64,000 bases of DNA from Streptomyces sp. TLI_235 (GCA_002300355.1 NSGV01000003.1:930001-994000); one strand, 5' to 3'; counted from the first letter of the stretch, positions 42,858 through 52,892 are shown. Notes: generated by a model from the sequence alone, not told the origin. Translations and numbers: made by a program.

Positions 42858-44369
42858 GTGTCAGAGCAGATCCAGCCGTCCGGCACCGTCCCCAACCCGG
42901 TGATCCCCGGCTTCCACCCCGACCCCAGCGTCTGCCGCGTGGGCGACGACTACTACCTGGTGTGCTCCAGCTTCGAGTACTTCCCCGGCATCCCGGTCTT
43001 CCACAGCCGGGACCTGGTGAACTGGACGCAGATCGGCAACGCCCTCGACCGGCCGAGCCAGCTGCGCCTGCCGCGCGACATGCCGTCCTCCGGCGGCATC
43101 TACGCGCCGACCCTGCGCCACCACGACGGCCGATTCTGGCTGATCGTCACCAACGTCGGCGACGGCGGCAACATGCTCTTCACCGCCACCGACCCGGCCG
43201 GACCCTGGTCCGACCCGGTCCGGCTGCCCGGGGTTCCCGGGATCGACCCCGACCTCGCCTGGGACGAGGACGGCACTTGCTGGTGCACCGTCGCCGGCGT
43301 CTCCCAGGTCCGCCTCGACCCGACGACCGGCGAGACCCTCGGCGAGCCGTACCGGATCTGGTCCGGCACCCCCGGCTCCATGGCCCCCGAGGCCCCCCAC
43401 CTGTACCGGATCGGCGACTACTGGTACCTGATGATCGCCGAGGGCGGCACCGAACGCGGCCACGGCGTCTCCATCGCCCGCGGCCTGACGCCCTCCGGCC
43501 CGTTCGAGCCGTGCCCGGCGAACCCGGTCCTGACCCACCGCGGCACCGCCAGTCCCATCCAGAACACCGGGCACGCCGACCTCGTCCAGGCGCCCGACGG
43601 CTCCTGGTGGATGGTGCTGCTCGCGGTCCGGCCGCGCGGCGGCACTCCCGGCTGGTACGTCCTCGGCCGGGAGACCTTCCTCGCCCCCGTCCAGTGGGTG
43701 GACGGTTGGCCGGTGGTCGGCGAGGTCACCGCCGAACTGCCCACGCCCGCCTGGCCGCTGCACTCCGCCCCCGCCGTGCCGGCCCGGGACGACTTCGACC
43801 AGGCCGAGCTGCACCCCCGGTGGATCTCGGTGCGCGAGCGCCCGGAGGGCTCGTGCACCACGAAGGAACGATCCGGATGGCTCACCCTGCGCGCCGCCGG
43901 CGCCTCCCTGGACGAGACCGACACGGTGTTCGTGGGCCGCCGCCAGCAGCACCTCGCCTGCCGCGCGAGCACCCTGATCGATCCCGCCGACGGCCGCGGC
44001 GGCCTGGCCGTCCGCCTGGACGAGGAGCACCACTACGAGATCGAGGCGGCTGACGGCGTAGTGAAGGTGTTCGCCCGGATCGGCCCGCTGCGCACCGAGC
44101 TCGCCACCCGGCCGGTGCCCGCCGGAGCGGTGGTGCTCGGCGTCGAGATCCTCCCGCGGCCAACGCGCGGCCCGCGCACCGGACCTGACGACGTCATCTT
44201 CGGCATCGAGGAGCCCGACGGCACCTTCACCGTGCTCGCCGGCCTCGACGGCCGCTACCTGTCCACCGAGGTGGCCGGCGGTTTCACCGGCCGGGTCATC
44301 GGCGTGTACGCCGCGGCCGGCACCGTCCACTTCGACCGGTTCGACTACGAGCCGCTCCCGCTCCCCTGA
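42858..44369 (+). CDS. GH43 beta-xylosidase/alpha-L-arabinofuranosidase
   Basis: The protein has 503 aa; the GTG at 42858 follows gaaagga. The five-bladed propeller carries the GH43 triad: Asp22 (GFHPDPSV), Asp130 (GIDPDLAW) and Glu178 (MAPEAPHLY). A C-terminal beta-sandwich (about 315-500, RDDFDQAELHPRWISV) matches the subfamily 11-type enzymes, which are mostly exo-acting xylosidases. It has no signal peptide, so it works on imported xylo- or arabino-oligosaccharides. Confidence 0.9.
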   Translation: MSEQIQPSGTVPNPVIPGFHPDPSVCRVGDDYYLVCSSFEYFPGIPVFHSRDLVNWTQIGNALDRPSQLRLPRDMPSSGGIYAPTLRHHDGRFWLIVTNVGDGGNMLFTATDPAGPWSDPVRLPGVPGIDPDLAWDEDGTCWCTVAGVSQVRLDPTTGETLGEPYRIWSGTPGSMAPEAPHLYRIGDYWYLMIAEGGTERGHGVSIARGLTPSGPFEPCPANPVLTHRGTASPIQNTGHADLVQAPDGSWWMVLLAVRPRGGTPGWYVLGRETFLAPVQWVDGWPVVGEVTAELPTPAWPLHSAPAVPARDDFDQAELHPRWISVRERPEGSCTTKERSGWLTLRAAGASLDETDTVFVGRRQQHLACRASTLIDPADGRGGLAVRLDEEHHYEIEAADGVVKVFARIGPLRTELATRPVPAGAVVLGVEILPRPTRGPRTGPDDVIFGIEEPDGTFTVLAGLDGRYLSTEVAGGFTGRVIGVYAAAGTVHFDRFDYEPLPLP

Positions 44370-44417
44370 CCGACCGGCAGGGCTCCCCGCACTCTGTCCA
44401 CACGAAAGGGACATCCC

Positions 44418-46163
44418 GTGAACGACGCACAGCAGACCGCCCGCCCGCACAGCCGCCGGCTCCACCGGACGGCCGCCCTCGTGGTGGCCCTCGCCACCAC
44501 CGGCAGCCTCGCCTACGGCACCGCCGTCGCCACACCGGCCGACCAGGCCCGGACCCGGGGCCGGGCGGTCATCGTCCCGCAGGACCCGATGGCCGCCGTG
44601 GCCGCGATGCAGCCGAGCTGGAACCTCGGCAACACCCTGGACGCCATCCCCGACGAGACCTCCTGGGGCAACCCGCTCACCACCAAGGCCACGTTCGACG
44701 GCCTCCGGGCCCAGGGCTTCCGCAGCGTCCGGATCCCCGTCACCTGGTACCCCCACCAGTCCGCCACCGCCCCGTACACCATCGACCCGGCGTACCTGAA
44801 GCGGGTGAAGCAGGTGGTGGACTGGGCCCTGGCGGACGGCCTCTACGTCGAGATCAACGTCCACCACGACTCCTGGCAGTGGATCGCGAACATGTCCACC
44901 GACCACGACAACGTGCTCGCCCGGTTCAACGCGACCTGGCAGCAGATCGCCACCGCCTTCCGGGACGAGCCGCGCGCGCTGCTGATGGAGAGCATCAACG
45001 AGCCGCAGTTCAACAACGCGACCGACGCCCAGAAGACCCAGTACCTGCGGGAGCTCAACACCTCGTTCCAGAAGATCGTCCGGGGCAGCGGCGGGGGGAA
45101 CAAGGACCGCCTGCTCGTCCTGCCCTCGGAGGAGACCAACAACGCCCAGCACTGGCTCGACGACCTGTCGACGACGATCAACTCGCTGCACGACCGCAAC
45201 CTGGTGGCGACCGTGCACTACTACAGCTGGTACCCGTTCAGCGTGAACATCGCCAACGGCCCGAGCTACGACGCCACGGCGCAGAAGGACCTCACCGACG
45301 GCTTCCGGCGGGTGCACGACACCCTCGTCGCCAAGGGCGTCCCCGTCTACCTCGGCGAGTACGGCCTGCTCACCTCGCCCTACTCGGGCGTCGTCGAGCG
45401 CGGCGAGATGCTCAAGTACTTCGAGCACGTCAACTACGAGGCCCGGGCCAACGGCATGACCACCGCGCTCTGGGACGCCGCCAACGACTTCCTGAACCGC
45501 AGCACCATGCAGTGGCAGGTCCCCGAGATGGAGGCCCTGATCAAGTCGGGCTGGCGGACCCGCTCGGGCACCGCCTCCAGCGACAACGTCTTCGTGCCGG
45601 GCTCCGGCCCCATCACGGCGCAGACCATCACGCTGAACCCCAACGGGCTATGGTTCACCGGGCTCTGGCAGGGCGACGTCCCGCTGATGCCGACGCGCGA
45701 CTACACCCTCAACGGCGACCAGCTCACGCTGACCGCCGAGGCCCTCACCCGGCTCGCCGGCAACCGGGCCCTCGGGCTCAACGCGACCCTCCAGGTCCGG
45801 TACTCCGACGGAGTCCCCTGGAAGCTCTTCGTGCGCTCGTACGACAAGCCGGTCCTCTCCGGCGCCACCGGAACGGCCGACGGGCTCACCATCCCGACCC
45901 GGTTCAACGGCGATCTGATGGCCAACGTGGAGTCCACCTACGCCGACGGCACCGCCGCCGGCCCGGCCTCCTGGACCACCTTCCAGTCGTTCGACAACTA
46001 CCGCGCCGACTACGGCGCCGGCACCACCACCGTCAAGGCCGACTTCCTCAAGTCGCTGAAGGACGACGCCCCGGTGACGCTCACCTTCCGCTTCTGGACC
46101 GGCGCCACCGTCACCTACCACCTGACCAAGTCCGGCAACACCGTCACCGGCACCGCCGGCTGA
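44418..46163 (+). CDS. Secreted GH5 endo-beta-1,4-glucanase with X2 and CBM46 domains (copy 1)
   Basis: The protein has 581 aa with a GTG start at 44418 behind gaaaggga. A signal peptide covers about residues 1-40. The GH5 barrel has acid/base Glu195 (LLMESINEPQF) and nucleophile Glu314 (PVYLGEYGLL). After about residue 390 come a CBM_X2 domain (ITLNPNGLWFTGLWQGDVPL...LTLTAEALTRL) and a CBM46-like domain to the end. This GH5-X2-CBM46 layout is known from GH5_4 enzymes that cleave xyloglucan and beta-glucans, where CBM46 helps form the xyloglucan-binding cleft. It is the likely backbone endo-enzyme of the locus. Confidence 0.88.
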   Translation: MNDAQQTARPHSRRLHRTAALVVALATTGSLAYGTAVATPADQARTRGRAVIVPQDPMAAVAAMQPSWNLGNTLDAIPDETSWGNPLTTKATFDGLRAQGFRSVRIPVTWYPHQSATAPYTIDPAYLKRVKQVVDWALADGLYVEINVHHDSWQWIANMSTDHDNVLARFNATWQQIATAFRDEPRALLMESINEPQFNNATDAQKTQYLRELNTSFQKIVRGSGGGNKDRLLVLPSEETNNAQHWLDDLSTTINSLHDRNLVATVHYYSWYPFSVNIANGPSYDATAQKDLTDGFRRVHDTLVAKGVPVYLGEYGLLTSPYSGVVERGEMLKYFEHVNYEARANGMTTALWDAANDFLNRSTMQWQVPEMEALIKSGWRTRSGTASSDNVFVPGSGPITAQTITLNPNGLWFTGLWQGDVPLMPTRDYTLNGDQLTLTAEALTRLAGNRALGLNATLQVRYSDGVPWKLFVRSYDKPVLSGATGTADGLTIPTRFNGDLMANVESTYADGTAAGPASWTTFQSFDNYRADYGAGTTTVKADFLKSLKDDAPVTLTFRFWTGATVTYHLTKSGNTVTGTAG

Positions 46164-46195
46164 CCCCGCCCGTCCACACGGAAGGAACAACCCTC

Positions 46196-47938
46196 GTGAA
46201 CAACGCGCAGCAGACCTTACGCCGGCGCAGCCGCCGCCTCCAGCGGACGGCCGGGCTCGTGGTGGCGCTGGTCACCACCGGTGCGCTGAGCGCCGTCCCC
46301 GCCTTCGCGGCGCCGACCTCCCCGGACGCCGCGCAGTCCACCGGCATGTCCGTCCCCAAGGACCCGATGGCCGCGGTCGCCGCGATGCAGCCCAGTTGGA
46401 ACCTCGGCAACACGCTGGACGCCATCCCCGACGAGACCTCCTGGGGCAACCCGCTCACCACCAAGGCACTGTTCGACCGCATCAAGGCAGAGGGCTTCCG
46501 CAGCGTCCGGATCCCCGTCACCTGGTCCGGCCACCAGTCCGCCACCGCCCCGTACACCATCGACCCGGTGTGGATGGCGCGGGTCAGGCAGGTGGTCGAC
46601 CTGGCCCTGGCGGACGGCCTCTACGTCGAGATCAACGTCCACCACGACTCGTGGCAGTGGATCAACAAGATGTCCACCGACCACGACAACGTCGTGGCCC
46701 GGTTCAACGCGACCTGGCAGCAGATCGCCACCGCCTTCAAGGACGAGCCGCGCAAGCTGCTCATGGAGAGCATCAACGAGCCGCAGTTCGCCGACGCGAC
46801 CGACGCGCAGAAGACCCAGTACCTGCGGGAACTCAACACCTCCTTCCACAGCATCGTCCGGGGCAGCGGCGGGGTGAACAAGGACCGCCTGCTCGTGCTG
46901 CCCTCGGAGGAGACCAACAACGCCCAGCACTGGCTCGACGACCTGTCGACCACGATGAGTTCGCTGCACGACCGCAACCTGGTGGCGACCGTCCACTACT
47001 ACAGCTTCTGGCCGTTCAGCGTGAACGTCGCCAACGGCACGACGTACGACGCCAGGACCCAGGCGGATCTGACCGAGGGCTTCGCCCGGGTGCACGACAC
47101 CTTCGTCGCCAAGGGCATCCCCGTCTACCTCGGCGAGTACGGCCTGCTCAGCGAGCCCAACTCCGGCATCGTCGAGCGCGGGGAGATGCTGAAGTACTAC
47201 GAGCACGTCAACTACGCCGCCCGGGCCAACGGCATCACCACCGCACTCTGGGACGACGCCAACTACCTGAACCGCGCCACCATGCAGTGGCGGGACCCGG
47301 ACCTCATGGCCCTGATCAAGTCGTCCTGGAGGACCCGCTCCGGCACCGCCTCCTCCGACAACCTCTTCCTGCCGAAGTCCGGCCCCATCACGGCGCAGAC
47401 CGTCACCCTGAACCCCAACGGACTCTGGTTCGCGGGGCTGTGGCAGGGCGACCGCCCGCTGGTCCCGTTCCTCGACTACACCCTCGACGGCGACCGGCTC
47501 ACGCTGACCGCGGACGCCCTCACCCGGCTCGCCGGCGACCGCGCCCACGGGGTCAACGCGACCCTCCAGGTCCGCTACTCCGACGGCGTCCCCTGGAAGC
47601 TCAACGTGCGCAGCGCCGGGCAACCGGTGCTGTCCGACGCCACCGGGACCGCCGACGGGCTCGCCGTCCCGACCCGGTTCAACGGCGACCTGCTGGCCAA
47701 CGTGGAGTCCACGTACGCCGACGGCAGCGCCGCCGGCCCGTACGGCTGGACCACGTACCAGGAGTTCAACAACTACGCCGCCGACTATGACGCCAACACC
47801 ACCGCCGTCAAGGCCGGCTTCATCCAGTCGCTGAAGGACGACGCCCCGGTGACACTCACCTTCCGCTTCTGGAGCGGCGCGACCGTCACGTACCACGTGA
47901 CCAAGTCCGGCACCACGGTGACCGGCACCGCCTCCTGA
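46196..47938 (+). CDS. Secreted GH5 endo-beta-1,4-glucanase with X2 and CBM46 domains (copy 2)
   Basis: The protein has 580 aa with a GTG start at 46196, 32 bp after copy 1. It is collinear with copy 1 from the mature N-terminus (DPMAAVAAMQPSWNLGNTLDAIP) to the last residues. Most residues are identical and both catalytic motifs are kept (MESINEPQF, YLGEYGLL). Differences cluster in loops: YPHQS/SGHQS, HYYSWYPF/HYYSFWPF, and DAANDFLNR/DDANYLNR with one residue less. This is a tandem gene duplication with active-site-cleft divergence, which may shift substrate preference. A terminator hairpin follows. Confidence 0.88.
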   Translation: MNNAQQTLRRRSRRLQRTAGLVVALVTTGALSAVPAFAAPTSPDAAQSTGMSVPKDPMAAVAAMQPSWNLGNTLDAIPDETSWGNPLTTKALFDRIKAEGFRSVRIPVTWSGHQSATAPYTIDPVWMARVRQVVDLALADGLYVEINVHHDSWQWINKMSTDHDNVVARFNATWQQIATAFKDEPRKLLMESINEPQFADATDAQKTQYLRELNTSFHSIVRGSGGVNKDRLLVLPSEETNNAQHWLDDLSTTMSSLHDRNLVATVHYYSFWPFSVNVANGTTYDARTQADLTEGFARVHDTFVAKGIPVYLGEYGLLSEPNSGIVERGEMLKYYEHVNYAARANGITTALWDDANYLNRATMQWRDPDLMALIKSSWRTRSGTASSDNLFLPKSGPITAQTVTLNPNGLWFAGLWQGDRPLVPFLDYTLDGDRLTLTADALTRLAGDRAHGVNATLQVRYSDGVPWKLNVRSAGQPVLSDATGTADGLAVPTRFNGDLLANVESTYADGSAAGPYGWTTYQEFNNYAADYDANTTAVKAGFIQSLKDDAPVTLTFRFWSGATVTYHVTKSGTTVTGTAS

Positions 47939-47953
47939 CCCGGACCCGTCCCC

Positions 47954-47983
47954 GCCCCGGCCGTCGCTCCCGGCGGCCGGGGC
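47954..47983. terminator. Terminator after the GH5 pair
   Basis: A 10-bp perfect stem (47954-47963 with 47974-47983) and a 10-nt loop, 16 bp past the stop of GH5 copy 2. Confidence 0.65.
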
Positions 47984-48005
47984 CTCGCCCTGCCGAGGTT
48001 TGCGC

Positions 48006-50122
48006 ATGTTCCCACTGTCCCCGCGCGTCCTGTTCGGCGCCGCCTACTATCCCGAGTACCAGCCGTACGACCGGTTGAAGGAAGACCTCGACCTGATGGC
48101 GGCGGCGAAGTTCACCGTCGTCCGGGTCGGCGAGTCGGTCTGGTCCACCTGGGAGCCCGAGAGCGGCCGGTTCGAACTGGACTGGCTGCAGCCGGTGCTC
48201 GACGGTGCCCACGAGCGCGGCATCGCGGTCGTGCTCGGTACGCCCACCTACGCCGTGCCGCCGTGGCTGAGCCGGCAGTACCCGGAGATCGCCGTCGAGC
48301 ACGCCACCGGGCGCCCCATGGGCTGGGGCGCCCGCCAGGAAGCCGACTTCAGCCACCCCGCCTTCCGCTTCCACGCCGAGCGCGTCAGCCGCGCCATCCT
48401 CGCCCGCTACGCCGCACACCCCGCCGTGATCGGCTTCCAGGTGGACAACGAGCCCGGCCTGCGGCTGCCGCACAACCACGGCGTCTTCCAGCGCTTCGTC
48501 GACCACCTGCGGCAGACGTACGGCGACGTGGAGACCCTCAACCGCGCGTGGGGGCTGGTCTACTGGTCGCACCGGCTGTCCACCTGGGCCGACCTGTGGA
48601 AGCCCGACGGCAACCAGCAGCCGCAGTACGACGTGGCCTGGCGGGCCTTCCAGGCGCGGCAGACCACCGAGTTCGTCGCCTGGCAGGCCGCCATCGCCCG
48701 CGAGTACGCCCGCCCCGAGCAGTTCGTCACCACCTGCCTCGCCTACGAGCACCCGGCGATGGAGGACGACGAGGTGACCGACGTCCTGGACGTCACGGCG
48801 GCCAACCCGTACTACGAGATGCAGGACGCCCTCGCCCTGCCCGACCCCACGCCCGACGACCACGAGCAGCAGTGGATGACCACCGGCGTCTGGGCGCTCT
48901 ACCGGAGCGCGGACCGGATCTTCTCCTCCCGGCAGGAGCCGTTCCTGGTCACCGAGACCAACGCCCAGGCGATCAGCGGCACCTCGGACAACCGGCCGGC
49001 CTTCGACGGCCAGTGGCGGCAGGCCGCCTGGGCGCTGGTCTCCCGCGGCGCCCGGATGATCGAGTACTGGCACTGGCACACCCTGCACTTCGGCACCGAG
49101 ACCTACTGGGCCGGCGTCCTCCCGCACAGCGGCCGCCCGGGCCGGGTGTACGCGGAACTCGCGCGGCTCGGCGCGGAGTTCGAGACGGCGGGCGGCTGGT
49201 CGCCGGGATCGAGCCGGACGCCGACATCGCCATGGTGTACTCCGTGCCCAGCAAGTGGCTGATGCAGAAGTACCCGCCGCTGGCCGGCGCCGACGGCAGC
49301 CCGGACGCCACCTCCTACCACCGGATCTTCGACCCGTTCTACCGCGGCGCCTTCGAGGCCGGCCGCCAGGTGCGGATCCTGCACGCCCGGCAACTTCACG
49401 ACGCCCGGGGCGAGCGCGAGGGCATGGCACCGGAGGAGGCGGCGCGGCGCCACCCGGTGCTGATCGCCCCGGCCCTCTACCTGGCCGAGGACTCCCTGCT
49501 CGACTGGCTCGGCTCCTACGCCCACGCCGGCGGGCACCTGGTGCTCGGCCCGCGCACCGGCTACGCCGACCAGGAGGCCCGGGCACGCCACGAACCGGCC
49601 CCCGGACGGCTGGTGGCGGCCGCCGGCGCCTGGTACGACGAGCTCAGCAACCTCTCCGCCGACCTGCCGGTCCGCGCCACGCCCGGCAGCCCGCTGACGC
49701 TGCCCCCCGGCGCCACCGCGACCCGCTGGGTGGAGGGCCTGACCGCCGTCGACGCCACCGCGCTGGTGGAGTACGACCACCCGCACTTCGGCCGCTGGCC
49801 CGCCGTCACCACCCGCCGCCACGGCGCCGGCCGGGTGACCTGCGTGGGCACCGTGCCCGGCCGCGACCTCGCCCGCGAGCTCGCCGCCTGGCTGGCCCCG
49901 GTCGCCGCCGGCGGCTGGCACGGCCTGCCCGAGTCCGTCACCGCGACCACCGGCACGGCCGCCGACGGGCGCCGGGTCCACGTGGTGCACAACTGGAGCT
50001 GGCAACCGGCCGAGGTGCGGACACCCGCCGCCCTGACCGACGTCCTGGACGGCAGCGCGCTCGACGCGGGCGCCCCGGTCCGGCTGGGCGCCTGGGACGT
50101 ACGGGTCCTCACCTCAGGCTGA
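48006..50122 (+). pseudogene. Second GH42 beta-galactosidase, single frameshift
   Basis: The ATG at 48006 gives MFPLSPRVLFGAAYYPEYQP, a GH42 start. Acid/base Glu149 lies in FQVDNEPGL and nucleophile Glu317 in FLVTETNAQ. Near 49198 one base appears missing (expected ETAGGRLVAGIEPDAD). The upstream frame stops at 49262, while the trimerisation and C-terminal domains continue in the next frame to 50122. Restored, the protein would be about 705 aa. It is distant from the GH42 at 36681 (different N-terminal and catalytic contexts), so the two probably differ in substrate. A sequencing indel is possible. Confidence 0.86.
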
Positions 50123-50214
50123 CCTGGTCACGGCGGGTGCCGGCGGGCCGCCCGGGCACTGCGGCCGGCCGCGCCACCTCGCCTTCGTCAGCCGCCGACG
50201 GATCTCCGGCGACA

Positions 50215-51261
50215 CTAGGAAGGCATACGCCGCACGGCCTCGTCCGGTTGGGCGGATCGCACGGGGCCGGTGCTGCCGCGCAGGGACACCGGCGGAGCCA
50301 GCAGGATGTTGCGCAGGGGGGTCGCGGGGTCAACCATGCGCTCGAGCAGCAGGTCCATGGCCTGGGTACCGATGTCATCGGCCGGAACATCCGCGGCGGT
50401 CAGCGGGGGGCGGAACTCCTCGGCCCAGGTGCGGCCGACGACGCCGGTGATGGAGAAGTCCCTGGGCACGGTGAGGCCGGCCTCCTCCAGGCCGCGCTGG
50501 ATGCCGGGCAGCGCGGCTTCGTTGATGGTCGCGACCGCGGTGACGTCGGGGTGGTCTTGCAGGAGCCGGGTGGCACACTCCAGGCCGGCGGCGGCGTCGT
50601 CCCCGCACTCCAGGTCGACGCCCTCGATGCCTCGCTGGGCGAGAGCGGCGACGAACCCGTCACGGGCCCGGTGTCCGGGCCCGTAACCGGCTGCCATCAG
50701 CTCGACGGAGCGGTTGACCAGCGCGATCCGGGTGTGGCCCAGGTCCGCGAGGTGGTGAACGCACCGGTTGATCACGGTGGTGTAGTCGACGTCGATCCAG
50801 CACATCTCGTGGGCGCGGGCCGTGTGCCCGATGCCGACGAACGGCAGCTTGGCGTTCTGCAGCCTGCGAACCCGGGAGTCCTCGAGGCGGATCTCCATCA
50901 GAATGACTCCGTCGACGCGCCCTCCGGAGAGGAGGCGCTCGAACGATCGGTCGTGGTCGCCCCCGGAGGGGGACAGCAGGACGTCCAGGTCGGCACGGGC
51001 CGCGGCTTCGACCACGCTGGCCACAAAACCCAACTGCATGTGGGTCAGACGCCTGCTGGCGGGAGGGATCACCAGGCCGATGGTCCGGGTCCGGCCTTCC
51101 TTGAGGGCGCGGGCAGCGGCATTGGGCCGGTACCCGAGCTCGTCGATGACCTCCTGGATGCGCTTTCGAGTGGCATCCGAGACCGGGCGCTTGCCGCTGA
51201 GCGTGTAGGAGACTGTGCTCCGCGAGACGCCCGCCCGTCTGGCGATCTCCCCGATGTTCAT
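50215..51261 (-). CDS. LacI-family regulator of the second ABC module
   Basis: The protein has 348 aa; the ATG at 51261 has gaggac upstream (an ATG at 51273 has none). The HTH is NIGEIARRAGVSRSTVSYTLSGKRPVSDATRKR, the hinge helix NAAARALKEGRT, and the effector domain spans about 60-330. The HTH differs from the LacI at 35625 at the start of the recognition helix (SRSTVSYT against SSSTVSYA). The palindromes found around it also differ (GAAYCGATTC). It is divergent from the solute-binding protein gene at 51604 and very likely represses it and itself. Confidence 0.9.
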   Translation of the reverse strand: MNIGEIARRAGVSRSTVSYTLSGKRPVSDATRKRIQEVIDELGYRPNAAARALKEGRTRTIGLVIPPASRRLTHMQLGFVASVVEAAARADLDVLLSPSGGDHDRSFERLLSGGRVDGVILMEIRLEDSRVRRLQNAKLPFVGIGHTARAHEMCWIDVDYTTVINRCVHHLADLGHTRIALVNRSVELMAAGYGPGHRARDGFVAALAQRGIEGVDLECGDDAAAGLECATRLLQDHPDVTAVATINEAALPGIQRGLEEAGLTVPRDFSITGVVGRTWAEEFRPPLTAADVPADDIGTQAMDLLLERMVDPATPLRNILLAPPVSLRGSTGPVRSAQPDEAVRRMPS

Positions 51262-51334
51262 CGCTGTCCTCATGGAAATGGGGTGGCCTTGATTCGCTGG
51301 TGGCGCGCGTGGCGCGCACGTGTCGCACCGGTCG

Positions 51335-51348
51335 TCGAACCGATTCGG
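51335..51348. promoter_or_regulatory. GAACCGATTC operator in front of the LacI gene
   Basis: tcgaaccgattcgg contains the near-palindromic core GAACCGATTC with a central CG. It lies 74 bp upstream of the LacI ATG, so it fits autoregulation. The same core recurs at 51494. Confidence 0.65.
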
Positions 51349-51492
51349 TAGACGGTAGTGCGCTTCTCCGCGCGCCGCAAGCGCACGCCACGTGCCTCCT
51401 CCGCCAGGCGGTGAGTGACTCGACCGCGGCCGCCCTGCGACGAAGTTCACCCGATCTATTGACGCCCCCAGATGCCAGTCCTATGTTCCTGT

Positions 51493-51517
51493 CGAACCGA
51501 TTCGCGGAATCGATTCG
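51493..51517. promoter_or_regulatory. Twin operators GAACCGATTC and GAATCGATTC before the solute-binding protein gene
   Basis: The cores at 51494-51503 and 51507-51516 have centres 13 bp apart; the second is a perfect palindrome. They precede the ATG at 51604 by about 90 bp, within the expected promoter. With 51335-51348 they make three sites in the 342-bp gap between the divergent genes. The rest of that gap shows no gene. Confidence 0.7.
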
Positions 51518-51603
51518 ACACCGGGCTGTGACGCAGGGATGGCGTCCTCGCCGCCCGGTCCCCACCTCTCAGCGCCTTCCGCAAGACCGAAGGGTTCGGT
51601 GCC

Positions 51604-52860
51604 ATGAACAGATCCACCGGCCGGCGGCTCGCCGCCGCCTCGCTCGCCGCCGTCGTCCTTGCCTTCGCCGGCACCGCGTGCTCCTCCTCGGCGGGGATGT
51701 CCGCCGCCGACGGGGGAAGCGCCTCCGCCGGCGGGGCCTACACCGTCTGGGACCCGTACCCGCAGTTCGACGGCGCCTCGGCCTGGGCCAAGCTGTTGGA
51801 CACCTGCGGCGCCCAGGCCGGCGTGCAGATCAAGCGGACCGCCTTCGACACCAGCGACCTCACCAACAAGGCGCTCCTCGCGGCGCAGCAGGGCAACTCC
51901 CCGGACGTGCTGATCGTCGACAATCCGGTGGTGTCCACGCTTGCCCAGGCCGGTGTGCTGACGTCGACCAAGGAGAACAAGGTGGACACCTCGGCGGTGT
52001 CGCCCAACCTGCTCGCGGCCGGTCAGAGCGGCGGCGAGACGTTCGGCACCCCGATCGGCGCGAACACGCTGGCGCTGTACTACAACAAGGCGGTCCTGAC
52101 GTCCGCCGGCGTGGACGTCGCCTCGATCAAGGACTGGGCGTCGCTGACCGCCGCCCTGACGAAGGTCAAGGCCTCGGGCAAGAAGGGCATCACCTTCTCC
52201 GCGATCGGCACCGAGGAGGGGAGCTTCCAGTTCCTCCCGTGGTTCTGGGGGTCGGGTGCGCAGCTCACTCACCTGGACTCCGCCCAGGCCGCTTCCGCGC
52301 TGTCGCTGTGGACGGACTGGGTCAAGCAGGGCCTGGCTCCCAACTCGGTCATCAACAACACGCAGACCACCAGCTGGCAGGAGTTCGCCACGGGTGAGTT
52401 CGCCTTCGCCGAGAACGGCACCTGGCAGCTGGCCAACGCGAAGAAGGCCGGCTTCGAGTACGGGGTCGTCCCGGTCCCCGGTATGACCGGTGGCACCGCC
52501 CCGGCGCCGACCGGTGGCGAGTTCGTCACCGTCCCGGTCCAGAAGAAGACCGGCCGCTACGGCGTCTCGGACAAGCTGGTGTCCTGCCTGACCAGCGCGG
52601 ACAACTCCCTCGCCACCGACACCACGCTGTCCTACATCGCCCCCACCCCGGCCGTGCAGGACAAGCAAGCCGCAGCCGACCCCGGTCTGAAGCCGTGGAT
52701 CGACGCGGTCAAGGCCGCCAAGGGCCGCACCAGCCAGGACCTGGGCACCAAGTACCCCAAGATCTCCGAGCAGTTGTGGACCTCGCTCCAGGCCGCGCTG
52801 ACCGGTTCCAAGTCGCCGCAGGCCGCCCTGTCCGCGGCGCAGTCGGCCGCCGCCCGCTAG
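51604..52860 (+). CDS. ABC sugar importer solute-binding lipoprotein
   Basis: The protein has 418 aa from the ATG at 51604. It has a lipoprotein signal with lipobox LAFAGTAC (Cys about 26). The mature part is a family 1 solute-binding protein (GNSPDVLIVDNPVVSTLAQAG, LALYYNKAVL, FATGEFAFAENGTWQLA). Permease genes of the MalF/MalG type follow at 33 bp and then with overlap. The sugar is unknown. The nearby GH63-type and clan-A secreted enzymes suggest a different oligosaccharide from that of the first importer. Confidence 0.9.
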   Translation: MNRSTGRRLAAASLAAVVLAFAGTACSSSAGMSAADGGSASAGGAYTVWDPYPQFDGASAWAKLLDTCGAQAGVQIKRTAFDTSDLTNKALLAAQQGNSPDVLIVDNPVVSTLAQAGVLTSTKENKVDTSAVSPNLLAAGQSGGETFGTPIGANTLALYYNKAVLTSAGVDVASIKDWASLTAALTKVKASGKKGITFSAIGTEEGSFQFLPWFWGSGAQLTHLDSAQAASALSLWTDWVKQGLAPNSVINNTQTTSWQEFATGEFAFAENGTWQLANAKKAGFEYGVVPVPGMTGGTAPAPTGGEFVTVPVQKKTGRYGVSDKLVSCLTSADNSLATDTTLSYIAPTPAVQDKQAAADPGLKPWIDAVKAAKGRTSQDLGTKYPKISEQLWTSLQAALTGSKSPQAALSAAQSAAAR

Positions 52861-52892
52861 CGCCACCAGCCGCGAGGACGACAGGACCTCTG

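Noticed and set aside
42861-45428. Open frame of 855 aa on the minus strand
   Set aside because: Shadow across the GH43 and GH5 genes; lacks any family signature.
50125-50214. Terminator hairpin between GH42 and the LacI gene
   Set aside because: The gtgcc/gggcac arms are imperfect and short, so I could not support a clear stem.
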